Below are positions 9,285 to 19,032 of a stretch of DNA of 64,000 bases, one piece after another. The DNA comes from Mesorhizobium sp. M1D.F.Ca.ET.043.01.1.1 (lineage in GTDB: Bacteria > Pseudomonadota > Alphaproteobacteria > Rhizobiales > Rhizobiaceae): positions 1 to 64,000 of the forward strand of contig NZ_CP034444.1 of the NCBI RefSeq assembly GCF_003952385.1, written 5' to 3'. The notes below the pieces were generated by a model. The model saw only the letters and a list, made by a program, of their open reading frames with translations, searched no databases and was not told the DNA's origin. A program made the translations under genes and the position numbers. The number at the start of each line of letters is the position of its first letter. Positions within the stretch are counted from its first letter, which is position 1.

Positions 9285-9352
9285 GAGCGAGTAGTGAGTA
9301 GGGAATAGCGAATAGGGATCCCTACTCGCTAATGGCTACTCGCTATTCGCTC
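9285..9352. repeat. 68-bp imperfect palindrome built from seven-base units
   Basis: The two 34-base halves form an inverted repeat with six mismatches. Within each half the trinucleotide TAG recurs every seven bases (for example TAGTGAG TAGGGAA TAGCGAA), and the other half shows the complementary CTA phase. The centre is TAGGGATCCCTA. It begins two bases after the rpsM stop codon and precedes rpsK, inside a co-transcribed region, so the mRNA would carry a long hairpin there. A related element lies at 57248-57342. Confidence 0.85.
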
Positions 9353-9354
9353 AA

Positions 9355-9723
9355 TTACTTCTTCTTGCCGGCGATCGCCTTGGCCGGGCCCTTGCGGGTG
9401 CGCGCATTGGTGTGCGTGCGCTGGCCGCGGACCGGCAGCGAGCGGCGGTGACGCAGGCCGCGGTAGCAGCCGAGGTCCATGAGCCGCTTGATGTTCATCG
9501 AGACTTCGCGGCGCAGGTCGCCTTCGACCTGATAGTCGCGGTCGATCGTCTCGCGGATCTGCAGCACTTCGGCGTCGGTCAGCTGGTTGACGCGGCGGTC
9601 TGCCGGGATGCCGACCTTGTCGACGATTTCCTGGGCAAACTTCTTGCCGATGCCGTGAATGTACTGAAGCGCGATGACGACGCGCTTGTTGGTCGGAATG
9701 TTGACGCCGGCTATACGAGCCAT
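9355..9723 (-). CDS. rpsM: 30S ribosomal protein S13
   Basis: S13 of 122 residues, head of the 30S subunit, contacting tRNA and the 50S subunit. Starts [20 protein letters not shown] and has the conserved [20 protein letters not shown] region and a basic tail. It lies 207 bases downstream of adk. That gap contains a small hairpin around GCCCTTGCGGGC (9832-9843) and nothing else I can name. Confidence 0.98.
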   Translation of the reverse strand: MARIAGVNIPTNKRVVIALQYIHGIGKKFAQEIVDKVGIPADRRVNQLTDAEVLQIRETIDRDYQVEGDLRREVSMNIKRLMDLGCYRGLRHRRSLPVRGQRTHTNARTRKGPAKAIAGKKK

Positions 9724-9930
9724 TTCTTCTCATCTCCATGTGGGCCGGACGAGCCGGCGCTATCTAAGTTGCCCCGCGTCCGGTGGAGGCCGGCCCTTGC
9801 GGGAGTTTCCTGGTTCAAAACGACTGCCCTGCCCTTGCGGGCAAGCAAAGTCCATGCCTGACAGGAAGACGGGCCGCCATACCCCAACGGCTCCTTCCAG
9901 TCAAGCGCAATCTCTACTTGTCGGAACGGC

Positions 9931-10521
9931 CTACTCCACCGTCGCCGCGAGCACGCCCTCGATCTCCGCGGTCACGGCATCGATGCTAGCCATGCCGTCG
10001 ACGGTCTTCAGCTTGCCCTTGGCGTAGTAGTAGCCGGTCAGCGGCGCCGTCTTCTTGTAGTATTCGCGCAGGCGCTCCTCGAACACAGCCGGATTGTCGT
10101 CCTTGCGCACCGGCTGGCCGGCGGCCTTGGCGTCCTCGGCCCGCTTGACGATGCGCCCGACCAGCGCCTTGTCGTCCACGACGAGCTCGATGACGCTGTC
10201 CAACGCGATGTCGCGCTCGGCAAGCATGTCTTCGACGGCGTCGGCTTGCACCAGGGTGCGCGGGTACCCGTCGAGGATGAAGCCCCTGGCGCAATCGGGC
10301 TGGTCTATCCGCTCGGCGACGATCGCGTTCACGATCGCGTCCGACACCAGTTCGCCGGCATCCATCACCGCCTTGGCCCGCTTGCCGACTTCGGTTCCGG
10401 CCTGGACGGCGGCACGCAGCATGTCACCCGTCGAAAGCTGGGGTATGCCGTGTCTTTCTACCAGTCTCTGTGCTTGCGTCCCCTTGCCCGCTCCTGGCGG
10501 CCCAAGCAATATCAGCCTCAT
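9931..10521 (-). CDS. adk: Adenylate kinase
   Basis: Catalyses ATP + AMP = 2 ADP. The P-loop GPPGAGKGT is at residues 7-15, the AMP-binding STGDMLR follows, and DGYPRT is conserved. At 196 residues it is the short alphaproteobacterial form, with a reduced LID ([19 protein letters not shown]) and no zinc-binding Cys quartet. Its start overlaps the secY stop by four bases (ATGA), so the two are translationally coupled. Confidence 0.97.
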   Translation of the reverse strand: MRLILLGPPGAGKGTQAQRLVERHGIPQLSTGDMLRAAVQAGTEVGKRAKAVMDAGELVSDAIVNAIVAERIDQPDCARGFILDGYPRTLVQADAVEDMLAERDIALDSVIELVVDDKALVGRIVKRAEDAKAAGQPVRKDDNPAVFEERLREYYKKTAPLTGYYYAKGKLKTVDGMASIDAVTAEIEGVLAATVE

Positions 10522-11858
10522 CTGCCCCTCTTCCCCCCGCGCAACTTCGACTTCTTGATCAGGCCCTCATACTGGTGCGCGATCAGGTGACCCTGAATCT
10601 GCGCCACCGTGTCGAGCGTGACACTGACCACGATCAGAAGCGATGTGCCACCGAGGTAGAAAGGTACGCCAGTCGCTGAAATCAGGAACTCAGGCAACAG
10701 ACACACCAGCACCAGGTAGACGGCGCCGATGACGGTGATACGCGTCAGAACATAGTCGATATATTCGGCCGTGCGCTCGCCCGGCCGATAGCCGGGGATG
10801 AAGCCGGAATGCTTCTTGAGCTGGTCCGCCGTGTCCTTCGGGTTGAAGACGATCGCCGTGTAGAAGAAGGCGAAGAAGATGATCATCGCCGCGTAGAAGG
10901 CCATGTAGAGCGGCTGGCCGTGGCCGAGGGAGGCCAGAACCGTGCTTGCCCAGGCCGGCAGGTTGGTCGTCTGCGAGAAGCCCGCGACGGTTGCCGGCAG
11001 CAGCAGCAGCGAGGAGGCAAAGATCGGCGGGATGACGCCCGAGGTGTTGAGCTTCAGCGGCAGATGCGAGGTATCGCCCTGGAACATGCGGTTGCCGACC
11101 TGCCGCTTCGGATACTGGATAAGCAGACGGCGCTGCGCGCGCTCGAAGAACACGATGACGCCGATGACGACGACGGCGAGCACGATGATTGCGAGAATCA
11201 GGCCGGTGGACAGCGCGCCCGTGCGGCCGAGTTCCAGCGTGCCGGAGATCGCACGCGGCAGGCCGGCGACGATGCCGGAGAAGATGATCAGCGAAATGCC
11301 GTTGCCGATGCCGCGCGCGGTGATCTGTTCGCCGAGCCACATCAGGAACATGGTGCCGCCGACCAGCGTGACGACGGTCGAGATGCGGAAGAACATGCCG
11401 GGATCGTTGACGATGCCGTTGCCGCCCTCAAGGCCGATCGAAATGCCGTAGGCCTGCACCAGGGCAAGCAGCACCGTGCCGTAGCGCGTGTACTGATTGA
11501 TGATCTTGCGGCCCTGCTCGCCTTCCTTCTTCAGCGATTCCAGCGACGGGATGACCGAAGTCATGAGCTGCATGATGATGGAGGCCGAAATGTAGGGCAT
11601 GATGCCGAGCGCGAAGATCGCCATGCGCTGCACGGCGCCGCCGGCAAACATGTTGAACATGCCGAGCACGCCCTTGCTCTGCGAGGAGAAGGCCTGGGCG
11701 AAAGCGTCGGGATTGATGCCGGGAAGCGGGATATAGGTGCCGAGGCGGTAGACGAGCAGCGCGCCGATGGTGAACCAGATGCGCTTCTTCAGATCCTCGG
11801 CCTTGGCGAAGGCCGCAAAATTCAGATTGGAGGCTAGTTGTTCAGCAGCCGAAGCCAT
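10518..11858 (-). CDS. secY: Preprotein translocase subunit SecY
   Basis: The channel-forming subunit of the Sec translocon in the inner membrane, 446 residues with ten predicted transmembrane segments. Recognisable segments are the start of TM1 ([22 protein letters not shown]), the plug region after it ([18 protein letters not shown]) and the cytoplasmic loops with [22 protein letters not shown]. Partners SecE (40728-40931) and the ribosome are encoded in the same window. It follows rplO after a 192-base gap holding a strong hairpin. Confidence 0.98.
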   Translation of the reverse strand: MASAAEQLASNLNFAAFAKAEDLKKRIWFTIGALLVYRLGTYIPLPGINPDAFAQAFSSQSKGVLGMFNMFAGGAVQRMAIFALGIMPYISASIIMQLMTSVIPSLESLKKEGEQGRKIINQYTRYGTVLLALVQAYGISIGLEGGNGIVNDPGMFFRISTVVTLVGGTMFLMWLGEQITARGIGNGISLIIFSGIVAGLPRAISGTLELGRTGALSTGLILAIIVLAVVVIGVIVFFERAQRRLLIQYPKRQVGNRMFQGDTSHLPLKLNTSGVIPPIFASSLLLLPATVAGFSQTTNLPAWASTVLASLGHGQPLYMAFYAAMIIFFAFFYTAIVFNPKDTADQLKKHSGFIPGYRPGERTAEYIDYVLTRITVIGAVYLVLVCLLPEFLISATGVPFYLGGTSLLIVVSVTLDTVAQIQGHLIAHQYEGLIKKSKLRGGKRGR

Positions 11859-11953
11859 GCCTGATTCTCCGCTAGGTCACGCTCGATGCCCGCAGCTCAG
11901 GCGGCGCGTGTCACCGAAGCTCACGAGATAAGCTCCGGACCGTCAACATGCAA

Positions 11954-11975
11954 GCGGCCGCGTTGACGCGGCCGC
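11954..11975 (-). other. GC-rich hairpin in the rplO-secY gap
   Basis: GCGGCCGCGT and ACGCGGCCGC form a perfect 10-bp inverted repeat with two bases between the arms; the real loop would open to at least four bases. There is no T tract on the minus strand, so it is not a simple terminator. It could pause or attenuate transcription between the ribosomal genes and secY, or act as an mRNA processing or stabilising site. Confidence 0.6.
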
Positions 11976-12050
11976 CCAATTGATCAGATCGAAACGCGGA
12001 TTGCTGGCAAAAACGAAATCATTCCCGCCGGTCTGCGCTTCAAATCGCCG

Positions 12051-12524
12051 TTACTCGGCGGCGGCCGCTTCCGGCAGCTTCACCGAACCGCCGGCCTTCT
12101 CGATCTTCTCGATCGCCGCCTTGGAGGCGCCGGCGACGTCAAAGGAGAGCTTGGCCTTGAGCTCGCCGTCGGAGAGCACGCGCACGCCGTCCTTGGCGCG
12201 GCGGATGACGCCGGCGGCAATCAGGGCCTCGGCGTTGACGGTCGCCTTGGCGTCGAGCTTCTTGGCATCGATCGCAGCCTGGATGCGGGCGAGCGACACG
12301 ACGGTGAAGCTCTTGCCGAACAAGTTGTTGAAGCCACGCTTCGGCAGGCGCCGGTAGAGCGGCATCTGGCCGCCCTCGAAGCCGTTGATGGCGACGCCGG
12401 AGCGTGCCTTCTGGCCCTTGACGCCGCGACCGGCGGTCTTGCCTGAGCCGGAGCCGATGCCGCGACCGAGGCGCTTCCTGGAATGCGTGGCGCCGTCCTT
12501 GTCACGCAGATCGTTGAGTTTCAT
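12051..12524 (-). CDS. rplO: 50S ribosomal protein L15
   Basis: L15 of 157 residues, a late-assembly 23S-binding protein. Starts [20 protein letters not shown] followed by the [20 protein letters not shown] stretch, with [18 protein letters not shown] also conserved. Follows rpmD by 23 bases; the ribosome site GGAG is seen just upstream. Confidence 0.98.
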   Translation of the reverse strand: MKLNDLRDKDGATHSRKRLGRGIGSGSGKTAGRGVKGQKARSGVAINGFEGGQMPLYRRLPKRGFNNLFGKSFTVVSLARIQAAIDAKKLDAKATVNAEALIAAGVIRRAKDGVRVLSDGELKAKLSFDVAGASKAAIEKIEKAGGSVKLPEAAAAE

Positions 12525-12547
12525 CGTTCTTCTCCTGCGCTTTCAGT

Positions 12548-12745
12548 TCAGCCCTCGTCCACGACGCGGACGAGATGCTGGACGGCAGCGATCATGCCGC
12601 GCACCGAAGGGGTATCTTCCAGCGTGCGCTGCTTGTGCATCTTGTTCAGGCCGAGGCCGACCAGCGTCGCGCGCTGCTCCTTCGGCCGGCGGATCGGCGA
12701 ACCGATCTGCTCGACGGTGATGGTCTTGGTAGCTTTCTTGGCCAT
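12548..12745 (-). CDS. rpmD: 50S ribosomal protein L30
   Basis: L30 of 65 residues, a small 23S-binding protein ([40 protein letters not shown]). Lies 25 bases downstream of rpsE in the usual rpsE-rpmD-rplO order. Confidence 0.97.
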   Translation of the reverse strand: MAKKATKTITVEQIGSPIRRPKEQRATLVGLGLNKMHKQRTLEDTPSVRGMIAAVQHLVRVVDEG

Positions 12746-12770
12746 GGTCGAAATCCCTGGTCAGAGCCGA

Positions 12771-13340
12771 CTATTCTTCAGTCGCAACGGCGGTGCCGCG
12801 GCGAGCCTGAAGGGTCGAATACTTGATGCCACGCGCGGCAGCCACATCCTTCGGATGCATCTGGCTTTTCAGCGCGTCGAAGGTGGCGCGGACCATGTTG
12901 TAGGGGTTCGACGATCCCATCGACTTGGCGACCACGTCATGCATGCCGAGCGTCTCGAAGACAGCGCGCATCGGGCCGCCCGCGATGATGCCGGTACCCT
13001 GCTTGGCGGCGCGCAGCAGAACACGTCCGGCGCCCCAGCGACCCTCGACGTCGTGATGCAGCGTGCGGCCCGAACGCAGCGGCACGAAGATCATGTCGCG
13101 CTTGGCCGATTCGGTCGCCTTGCGGATCGCCTCAGGCACTTCGCGCGCCTTGCCGTGGCCGAAGCCGACGCGGCCCTTCTGGTCGCCGACGACGACGAGC
13201 GCGGCAAAGCCGAAGCGACGGCCGCCCTTCACCACCTTGGCGACGCGGTTGATGTGGACGAGCTTGTCCACCATGCCGTCGTCACGCTCTTCGCGTTCAC
13301 GCTCGCGGCCGCGGCCGCCTTCCCTACGTTCCTGTGCCAT
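12771..13340 (-). CDS. rpsE: 30S ribosomal protein S5
   Basis: S5 of 189 residues, which helps form the mRNA entry tunnel and secures decoding accuracy. The N-terminus is extended and rich in Arg and Glu ([20 protein letters not shown]), as in other rhizobia. The double-stranded RNA-binding domain follows ([20 protein letters not shown]), then the C-terminal domain with [15 protein letters not shown]. The start follows AAGGACTAGG. The 152-base gap from rplR contains the palindromic repeat at 13429-13492. Confidence 0.98.
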   Translation of the reverse strand: MAQERREGGRGREREREERDDGMVDKLVHINRVAKVVKGGRRFGFAALVVVGDQKGRVGFGHGKAREVPEAIRKATESAKRDMIFVPLRSGRTLHHDVEGRWGAGRVLLRAAKQGTGIIAGGPMRAVFETLGMHDVVAKSMGSSNPYNMVRATFDALKSQMHPKDVAAARGIKYSTLQARRGTAVATEE

Positions 13341-13428
13341 ATCCTAGTCCTTGTTCTTTTCCGGAAGCACGGGTTGCTGAAATGCCGGCGCCTCTTAAGG
13401 TCGCCGGCGGTGAATGGTTTTCTCCTTT

Positions 13429-13492
13429 GCATGATCTTGTCCGAAAAGTCTGCAACTTTTCGCTGCGCTGACCTCTCGGTTCGGGATCATGC
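13429..13492. repeat. REP-like palindromic element after rplR, copy 1
   Basis: Outer arms GCATGATC and GATCATGC enclose inner arms CCGAAAAGT and ACTTTTCG plus a GCTGCGCTGACC segment. On the minus strand it begins immediately after the rplR stop codon and lies in the rplR-rpsE gap. The core is shared with the element at 13948-14012, and the outer arms with that at 56770-56819. It is a dispersed palindrome of the type common in Mesorhizobium intergenic regions. Confidence 0.85.
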
Positions 13493-13855
13493 TTAGAAGC
13501 TGAGACCGCCTTCGCGAGCGGCCTCGGCCAGCGCCTTGACGCGGCCGTGATAGATATACGGGCCGCGGTCGAAGACGACTTCCTTGACGCCGGCCTTCGA
13601 AGCGCGCTCGGCGATCAGCTTGCCGACGGCGGCGGCGGCAGCGGTGTCGGCTCCGGTCTTGAGCGAACCCTTGAGGTCCTTCTCCAGGGTCGAGGCGGCG
13701 GCCAGCGTGTGGCCGTTCGCGTCGTCGATGACCTGGACGTAGATGTGCTTCGAGGTGCGGTGCACCGAAAGCCGCGGACGCTCGCCGGCGACCTTCTTGA
13801 GCTGGCGGCGCACGCGCTGCGCACGGCGCTGGGTGGTTTCTTTGGGGCTAGCCAT
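13493..13855 (-). CDS. rplR: 50S ribosomal protein L18
   Basis: L18 of 120 residues, a 5S rRNA-binding protein of the central protuberance. Starts [20 protein letters not shown] and ends [26 protein letters not shown], with the conserved [15 protein letters not shown] tail. It has a palindromic repeat in the gap on each side. Confidence 0.98.
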   Translation of the reverse strand: MASPKETTQRRAQRVRRQLKKVAGERPRLSVHRTSKHIYVQVIDDANGHTLAAASTLEKDLKGSLKTGADTAAAAAVGKLIAERASKAGVKEVVFDRGPYIYHGRVKALAEAAREGGLSF

Positions 13856-13947
13856 AGTGTCTGTTCCTTGCCTTCAGAAAACGGGGGGCAACCCTGTGCG
13901 GTAGGCCAAGCCTCCCGCGGCCGCTCCCCGCGGCCTTTCACTACTCT

Positions 13948-14012
13948 GGCTTGGTCCCTTCCGAAAAGTCTGCAACTTTTTGCTGCGCTGACCTTCGGTT
14001 CGGGGCCAAGCC
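13948..14012. repeat. REP-like palindromic element after rplF, copy 2
   Basis: The core is the same as copy 1 (CCGAAAAGTCTGCAACTTTT, then GCTGCGCTGACCT and CGGTTCGGG), but the outer arms are GGCTTGG and CCAAGCC instead of GCATGATC and GATCATGC. The arms still pair. It ends two bases before the rplF stop codon on the plus-strand map, so in the transcript it directly follows rplF. Confidence 0.85.
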
Positions 14013-14014
14013 TA

Positions 14015-14548
14015 TTACTTCTTCTTGCCTTCCTTGCGGACAATCCGCTCATCGGCATAGCGCACGCCCTTGCCTTTGTAGGGCTCCGGACCGCGATATT
14101 CGCGGATCTCGGCGGCGACCTGGCCGACCTGCTGCTTGTCGATGCCGGAGACCGTGATTTCGGTCGGCTTCGGTACCGAGATCGTGATGCCCTGCGGCGT
14201 CTCATAGACCACGTCGTGGCTGAAGCCGAGCGCCAGCTGCAGGTTCTTGCCCTGCATGGCGGCGCGATAGCCGACGCCGGTGATCTCGAGCTTCTTCTCG
14301 AAGCCGTCCTTGACACCCTGCAGGATGTTGACGATCTGCGTGCGCGACATACCCCACTTGGAGCGCGCGGTCTTCGACTGGTCGCGCGGCTCGACAGCGA
14401 TCTCGCTGCCTTCCATCTTGACCAGCACTTCGTCGTTGACCACGAACTTCAGCTCGCCCTTGGGGCCCTTCGCCGTCACGGTCTGGCCGTTGACGGTCGC
14501 GGTCACGCCCTGCGGCAGCGAAACGGGTTTTTTTCCGATACGAGACAT
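14015..14548 (-). CDS. rplF: 50S ribosomal protein L6
   Basis: L6 of 177 residues, near the sarcin-ricin loop and factor-binding site. Starts [20 protein letters not shown]. The C-terminal half carries [20 protein letters not shown] and the end has [23 protein letters not shown], all conserved. Follows rpsH by about 89 bases. Confidence 0.98.
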   Translation of the reverse strand: MSRIGKKPVSLPQGVTATVNGQTVTAKGPKGELKFVVNDEVLVKMEGSEIAVEPRDQSKTARSKWGMSRTQIVNILQGVKDGFEKKLEITGVGYRAAMQGKNLQLALGFSHDVVYETPQGITISVPKPTEITVSGIDKQQVGQVAAEIREYRGPEPYKGKGVRYADERIVRKEGKKK

Positions 14549-14637
14549 TTTGTTGTCCTCGTCACTTCTTTCGTTTCAGGTTCCAGTTCCGGGCGCGATC
14601 CCGAGAACCGAAGCCCATTCATCAATCTCGCGCCGGA

Positions 14638-15036
14638 TCAGAAGATCTGGCAGAGGATCTCGCCGCCGACATTCTGCTCGCGAGCTTCGTGATCGGCCAT
14701 GACGCCCTTCGGCGTCGAAAGGATGGCGATGCCGAGACCGTTGGCGACGTGCGGGATCGACTTGGCCGAGACATACACGCGGCGGCCAGGCTTCGAGACG
14801 CGCTCGATTTCACGCACGACCGGCGCGCCGTCGAAATACTTCAGCTCGATCTCGATTTCCGACTTGCCGTTGTCGAAGTCGGTCTGGCTGTAGTCGCGGA
14901 TATAGCCTTCCGACTTCAGCACTTCGAGGACGCGGGCGCGCAGACGCGAGGCCGGGGTCGAGACGCTCGACTTCTTGCGGCCATAGGCGTTGCGGATGCG
15001 GGTCAGCATATCGCCGAGAGGATCGCTCAATGACAT
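14638..15036 (-). CDS. rpsH: 30S ribosomal protein S8
   Basis: S8 of 132 residues, a primary 16S-binding protein. In E. coli it also represses the spc operon by binding near rplE; whether that control exists here is not visible. Starts [20 protein letters not shown], with [20 protein letters not shown] and a C-terminal GGEILCQIF. Twelve bases downstream of rpsN. Confidence 0.98.
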   Translation of the reverse strand: MSLSDPLGDMLTRIRNAYGRKKSSVSTPASRLRARVLEVLKSEGYIRDYSQTDFDNGKSEIEIELKYFDGAPVVREIERVSKPGRRVYVSAKSIPHVANGLGIAILSTPKGVMADHEAREQNVGGEILCQIF

Positions 15037-15048
15037 CTCAGTGTCTCC

Positions 15049-15354
15049 TTACCAGCTCGACTTGACCAGGCCCGGGATCTGGCCGTTGTTGCCCAGATCG
15101 CGAAGCGCGATACGCGAAAGCTTGAGCTTGCGATAGTAGGCGCGCGGACGGCCGGTGACTTCGCAGCGGTTGCGGATACGGATCTTGGCCGAGTTGCGCG
15201 GCAGCGCCGAAAGCTTCAACTGGGCGCGGAAACGCTCTTCCATCGGCTTGGACTGATCCATGACGATTTCCTTGAGCGCCTTGCGCTTGGCGCCGTACTG
15301 GCCGGCGAGCTTGCGGCGCCGGTTGTTCTTCTCGACTGAGCTGGTCTTTGCCAT
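15049..15354 (-). CDS. rpsN: 30S ribosomal protein S14
   Basis: S14 of 101 residues, head of the 30S subunit. This is the zinc-independent form: only one Cys ([17 protein letters not shown]) and the long N-terminus. The start chosen is [16 protein letters not shown] at 15354; the frame stays open upstream but that stretch overlaps rplE and is not conserved. Confidence 0.97.
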   Translation of the reverse strand: MAKTSSVEKNNRRRKLAGQYGAKRKALKEIVMDQSKPMEERFRAQLKLSALPRNSAKIRIRNRCEVTGRPRAYYRKLKLSRIALRDLGNNGQIPGLVKSSW

Positions 15355-15379
15355 TTCAGATTTTCCTTTTTCGCTGCCG

Positions 15380-15958
15380 TTACTGGCGGAAGGGGAAGTT
15401 GAAGGCCTTGAGCAACGCCCTGGCCTCGTCGTCCGTCTTCGCCGTCGTACAAACGATGACGTCCATGCCCCAGACCTGATCAACCTTGTCGTAGTTGATC
15501 TCCGGGAACACGATGTGCTCCTTGATGCCCATGGCGTAGTTGCCACGGCCGTCAAAGCTCTTCGGGTTCAGTCCGCGGAAGTCGCGGACGCGCGGCAGCG
15601 CGATGTTCACGAGGCGGTCAAGGAACTCGTACATGCGTTCCTTGCGCAGCGTGACCTTGGCGCCGATCGGCATCTTCTCGCGCACCTTGAAGCCCGCGAT
15701 CGAGTTGCGGGCGCGGGTGACGACGGCCTTCTGGCCGGCGATCAGCGCGAGATCCTCGGCGGCGACCGAGGGCTTCTTGGAATCGCCGGTCGCCTCTCCG
15801 ACGCCCATGTTCAGCACGATCTTGTCGATGCGCGGAACCTGCATCTCGTTGTCGTAGCCGAACTGCTCCTGCAGCGCCTTGCGGATGGTCTCCTGGTAGA
15901 CCTTCTTGAGGCGCGGCTCGTTCTTGGCAGTTGCCTGCTTGGTTTCAGCCTTAGCCAT
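15380..15958 (-). CDS. rplE: 50S ribosomal protein L5
   Basis: L5 of 192 residues, a 5S rRNA-binding protein that touches P-site tRNA and S13. Recognised by [36 protein letters not shown] and [20 protein letters not shown]. Its start overlaps the end of rplX by eight bases, so translation is probably coupled. Confidence 0.98.
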   Translation of the reverse strand: MAKAETKQATAKNEPRLKKVYQETIRKALQEQFGYDNEMQVPRIDKIVLNMGVGEATGDSKKPSVAAEDLALIAGQKAVVTRARNSIAGFKVREKMPIGAKVTLRKERMYEFLDRLVNIALPRVRDFRGLNPKSFDGRGNYAMGIKEHIVFPEINYDKVDQVWGMDVIVCTTAKTDDEARALLKAFNFPFRQ

Positions 15959-16265
15959 TGATGACTTCTCCCGAACGCTTGGCGACGCGCACCTTCTTGC
16001 CGTCCTTCTGGATGGCGAAGCCGACGCGGGTCGGCTTGCCGTCCTTGGGGTCGGCCAGCGCGATGTTCGACAGGTGGATCGGCGCTTCCTTGGTGATGAT
16101 CCCGCCCTCTTGGGACTGGGTCTGCTTCTGGTGGCGGCGAATGAGGTTCACGCCGCGAACGAGCGCGGTGTCTTCCTTCGGCTGCACCGACAGGACTTCG
16201 CCCGAACGGCCCTTGTCCTTGCCGGCAAGCACGACAACCTTGTCGCCTTTTCTGATCTTTTGCAT
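15951..16265 (-). CDS. rplX: 50S ribosomal protein L24
   Basis: L24 of 104 residues, an assembly initiator near the exit tunnel. The KOW motif is at the N-terminus ([20 protein letters not shown]), with [20 protein letters not shown] typical of L24. Overlaps the start of rplE by eight bases. Confidence 0.98.
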   Translation of the reverse strand: MQKIRKGDKVVVLAGKDKGRSGEVLSVQPKEDTALVRGVNLIRRHQKQTQSQEGGIITKEAPIHLSNIALADPKDGKPTRVGFAIQKDGKKVRVAKRSGEVING

Positions 16266-16277
16266 TGGTCCGGCTCC

Positions 16278-16646
16278 TTACAGCACTTCAGGCGCGAGCG
16301 AGATGATCTTCATGTGGTTCTTGGCGCGAAGCTCGCGCGGAACCGGCCCGAAGATACGCGTGCCGATCGGCTCTTTCTTGTTGTCGACGAGAACGGCCGC
16401 GTTCTTGTCGAAACGGATCACGCTGCCGTCCGGGCGGCGGATGTCCTTGGCTGTGCGAACCACGACCGCCTTCATCACATCGCCCTTCTTAACGCGGCCG
16501 CGCGGGATGGCCTCCTTGATCGACACCACGATGATGTCGCCAACGGAGGCGTACTTCCGCTTCGAGCCGCCCAGCACCTTGATGCACATGACACGACGGG
16601 CGCCGGAGTTGTCCGCGACGTCGAGGTTTGTTTGCATCTGAATCAT
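16278..16646 (-). CDS. rplN: 50S ribosomal protein L14
   Basis: L14 of 122 residues, part of an intersubunit bridge. Starts [20 protein letters not shown], close to the E. coli start, with [20 protein letters not shown] and the C-terminal [10 protein letters not shown]. Confidence 0.98.
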   Translation of the reverse strand: MIQMQTNLDVADNSGARRVMCIKVLGGSKRKYASVGDIIVVSIKEAIPRGRVKKGDVMKAVVVRTAKDIRRPDGSVIRFDKNAAVLVDNKKEPIGTRIFGPVPRELRAKNHMKIISLAPEVL

Positions 16647-16718
16647 GACTGGCCGCCTTCTTCTTTTCTAACGGGACGGGTTCTTCACCCCTCCCCGGTC
16701 TGTCCAAAATTCGTTTGT

Positions 16719-16958
16719 TTACGCCTGGTCCGACGTGACGACGATCCAGCGCTTGTCCTTGGAAATCGGCTTCGATTCCTGGATAAACACCTGGTCGCCG
16801 ACCTTGTGGGCGTTGTTCTCGTCATGAGCCTTGTACTTCTTGGTCAGGCGCACGGTCTTCTTCATCACGGGATGCGTGAAGCGCCGCTCGACCTTGACGA
16901 CGACCGTCTTCTCGTTCTTGTCGCTGACGACGGTGCCCTGCAGGATGCGCTTTGGCAT
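16719..16958 (-). CDS. rpsQ: 30S ribosomal protein S17
   Basis: S17 of 79 residues, a primary 16S-binding OB-fold protein. Starts [20 protein letters not shown] and contains [20 protein letters not shown]. Located between rpmC (11-base gap) and rplN (72-base gap). Confidence 0.98.
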   Translation of the reverse strand: MPKRILQGTVVSDKNEKTVVVKVERRFTHPVMKKTVRLTKKYKAHDENNAHKVGDQVFIQESKPISKDKRWIVVTSDQA

Positions 16959-16969
16959 GGTTCTCGTCC

Positions 16970-17170
16970 TTAAGCCTTCTTGGCCGCGGCTTTTTCCGCG
17001 GCGATGGTCTTGATGCGCGCGATGTCCTTGCGGACCTGCTTCACGCGTGCGGTCTTCTCGAGCTGGCCGGTGGCCTTCTGGAAGCGCAGGTTGAACTGCT
17101 CCTTCTTGAGGGCGGCCAGGTCGTCGGCCAGCTGATCCTGGGTCTTGGTCCGGATGTCTTCGGCTTTCAT
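16970..17170 (-). CDS. rpmC: 50S ribosomal protein L29
   Basis: L29 of 66 residues, an alpha-helical protein at the exit tunnel. Contains [40 protein letters not shown] and DIARIKTI. Ends in a Lys/Ala tail. Twelve bases after rplP. Confidence 0.97.
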   Translation of the reverse strand: MKAEDIRTKTQDQLADDLAALKKEQFNLRFQKATGQLEKTARVKQVRKDIARIKTIAAEKAAAKKA

Positions 17171-17182
17171 GATCGCCTGTCC

Positions 17183-17596
17183 TTATTCTGCGATGCGCTG
17201 CACGAAGCGCGTCTTGACCGAGAGCTTGGCGGCGCCGAGGCGCAGCGCTTCACGCGCGGTCTCCTCGCTGACGCCGTCGATCTCGAACATGATGCGGCCG
17301 GGCTTGACGCGCGCCGCCCAATAGTCGACGGCGCCCTTACCCTTACCCATGCGCACTTCGGTCGGCTTCGAGGTGACCGGCAGATCCGGGAACACCCGGA
17401 TCCAGACGCGGCCGGCACGCTTCATCTCGCGGGTGATCGCGCGGCGGGCCGCCTCGATCTCGCGCGCGGTGACGCGGTTCGGCTCAAGCGCCTTCAGCCC
17501 GAAACCGCCGAAATCCAGATTGGTGCCGCCCTTGGCGGTACCGTGGATACGGCCCTTGAACTGCTTGCGGAACTTTGTGCGCTTTGGCTGCAGCAT
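17183..17596 (-). CDS. rplP: 50S ribosomal protein L16
   Basis: L16 of 137 residues, organiser of the A-site and peptidyl transferase region. Starts [19 protein letters not shown], with [20 protein letters not shown] and [20 protein letters not shown] conserved. Confidence 0.98.
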   Translation of the reverse strand: MLQPKRTKFRKQFKGRIHGTAKGGTNLDFGGFGLKALEPNRVTAREIEAARRAITREMKRAGRVWIRVFPDLPVTSKPTEVRMGKGKGAVDYWAARVKPGRIMFEIDGVSEETAREALRLGAAKLSVKTRFVQRIAE

Positions 17597-17623
17597 CGTT
17601 CTAACTCCAAATTCTCAAATGTC

Positions 17624-18346
17624 TCAGGCGTTCTCGCGACGGCGACCGCGCTCGCGCTCGCCGGCGGCACCTGCGTGATCGCCCTCGGTGGCGCGACGCT
17701 CGGAGGCCATCGGGTCATGCTCGAGGATCTCGCCCTTGAACACCCACACCTTGACGCCGCAGATGCCGTAGGCCGTGTTCGCCTCGGCAACGCCGTAGTC
17801 GACGTCGGCGCGCAGCGTGTGCAGCGGCACGCGGCCTTCGCGGTACCACTCCATGCGCGCGATTTCGGCGCCGCCGAGACGGCCGGAGCAGTTGATGCGG
17901 ATGCCTTCGGCGCCGAGACGCATGGCCGACTGAACGGCACGCTTCATGGCGCGGCGGAACGCGATGCGGCGCTCGAGCTGCTGGGCGATCGACTGGGCGA
18001 TCAGCGTGGCGTCGATTTCCGGCTTGCGCACTTCAACGATGTTGAGGTGCGTCTCGGACTTCGTCATCTCCATCAGCTTCTTGCGCAGCTTCTCGATGTC
18101 GGCGCCCTTCTTGCCGATGATCAGGCCCGGACGCGCGGCGTGGATGGTGACGCGGCACTTCTTGTGCGGACGCTCGATCACGACCTTGGAGATCGCGGCC
18201 TGCTTGAGTTCCTTCTCAAGATACTTGCGGATCTTGATGTCCTCATGCAGCAGCTGGCCGTACTCGCCGGTGTTCGCGAACCAGCGCGAATCCCAGGTGC
18301 GGTTGATGCCGAGACGCAGCCCGATCGGATTGACTTTCTGGCCCAT
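17624..18346 (-). CDS. rpsC: 30S ribosomal protein S3
   Basis: S3 of 240 residues, at the mRNA entry site. It has the N-terminal KH domain ([20 protein letters not shown]) and C-terminal domain ([24 protein letters not shown] region, seen as [19 protein letters not shown]). A basic, Arg-rich tail follows. Its start shares one base with the rplV stop (TAATG), indicating tight coupling. Confidence 0.98.
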   Translation of the reverse strand: MGQKVNPIGLRLGINRTWDSRWFANTGEYGQLLHEDIKIRKYLEKELKQAAISKVVIERPHKKCRVTIHAARPGLIIGKKGADIEKLRKKLMEMTKSETHLNIVEVRKPEIDATLIAQSIAQQLERRIAFRRAMKRAVQSAMRLGAEGIRINCSGRLGGAEIARMEWYREGRVPLHTLRADVDYGVAEANTAYGICGVKVWVFKGEILEHDPMASERRATEGDHAGAAGERERGRRRENA

Positions 18347-18735
18347 TATGCGGCCTCCCCTTTTTCCTCGACTTCACGAACGACGATCGTGAGGTGCGAG
18401 AACGGCTTTTCGATACGGCTGGCGCGACCGCGGCCACGAGCGTGGAAACGCTTCATGACGATCGACTTGCCGACATAGGCTTCCGCCACGATCAGCGCGT
18501 CGACATCGAGGTCGTGATTGTTTTCCGCGTTGGCGATCGCCGACTCCAGCGTCTTCTTGACCGTGCCGGAAATCCGCTTGGCCGAGAATTCGAGGTCGGA
18601 GAGCGCGGTCGCGACCTTCTTGCCGCGGATCAGCGCGGCAACCAGGTTCAGCTTCTGCGGGCTGATACGGATCGTGCGCAGCACGGCGCGCGCCTCGTTG
18701 TCAGCAAGCCTGCGCGGAGCTTTGGCCTTGCCCAT
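18346..18735 (-). CDS. rplV: 50S ribosomal protein L22
   Basis: L22 of 129 residues, whose long beta-hairpin lines the exit tunnel. Recognised by [40 protein letters not shown] and the [20 protein letters not shown] hairpin. Ends in TAATG shared with rpsC. Confidence 0.98.
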   Translation of the reverse strand: MGKAKAPRRLADNEARAVLRTIRISPQKLNLVAALIRGKKVATALSDLEFSAKRISGTVKKTLESAIANAENNHDLDVDALIVAEAYVGKSIVMKRFHARGRGRASRIEKPFSHLTIVVREVEEKGEAA

Positions 18736-18737
18736 GA

Positions 18738-19016
18738 TTATTTCCTCTTCGCCTTCTTATCCGCGCCGTGACCGTAATAGGTCCGGGTCGGAGCGAATTC
18801 ACCGAACTTGTGGCCGACCATGTCCTCGTTCACCGAGACCGGGACGTGCTTCTGGCCGTTGTAGACACCGAAGGTGAAGCCGACGAACTGCGGCAGGATG
18901 GTGGAGCGACGGCTCCACATCTTGATCACCTCATTGCGACCGCCTTCACGAACCTTGTCCACCTTCTTGAGAAGGTAGCCGTCGATGAAGGGGCCTTTCC
19001 AAATCGAACGAGTCAC
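18738..19016 (-). CDS. rpsS: 30S ribosomal protein S19
   Basis: S19 of 92 residues, head of the 30S subunit, partner of S13. Starts [20 protein letters not shown], with [20 protein letters not shown] and [20 protein letters not shown]. Two bases separate it from rplV. Confidence 0.98.
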   Translation of the reverse strand: MTRSIWKGPFIDGYLLKKVDKVREGGRNEVIKMWSRRSTILPQFVGFTFGVYNGQKHVPVSVNEDMVGHKFGEFAPTRTYYGHGADKKAKRK

Positions 19017-19032
19017 TTGGCGTTACCTCTTC

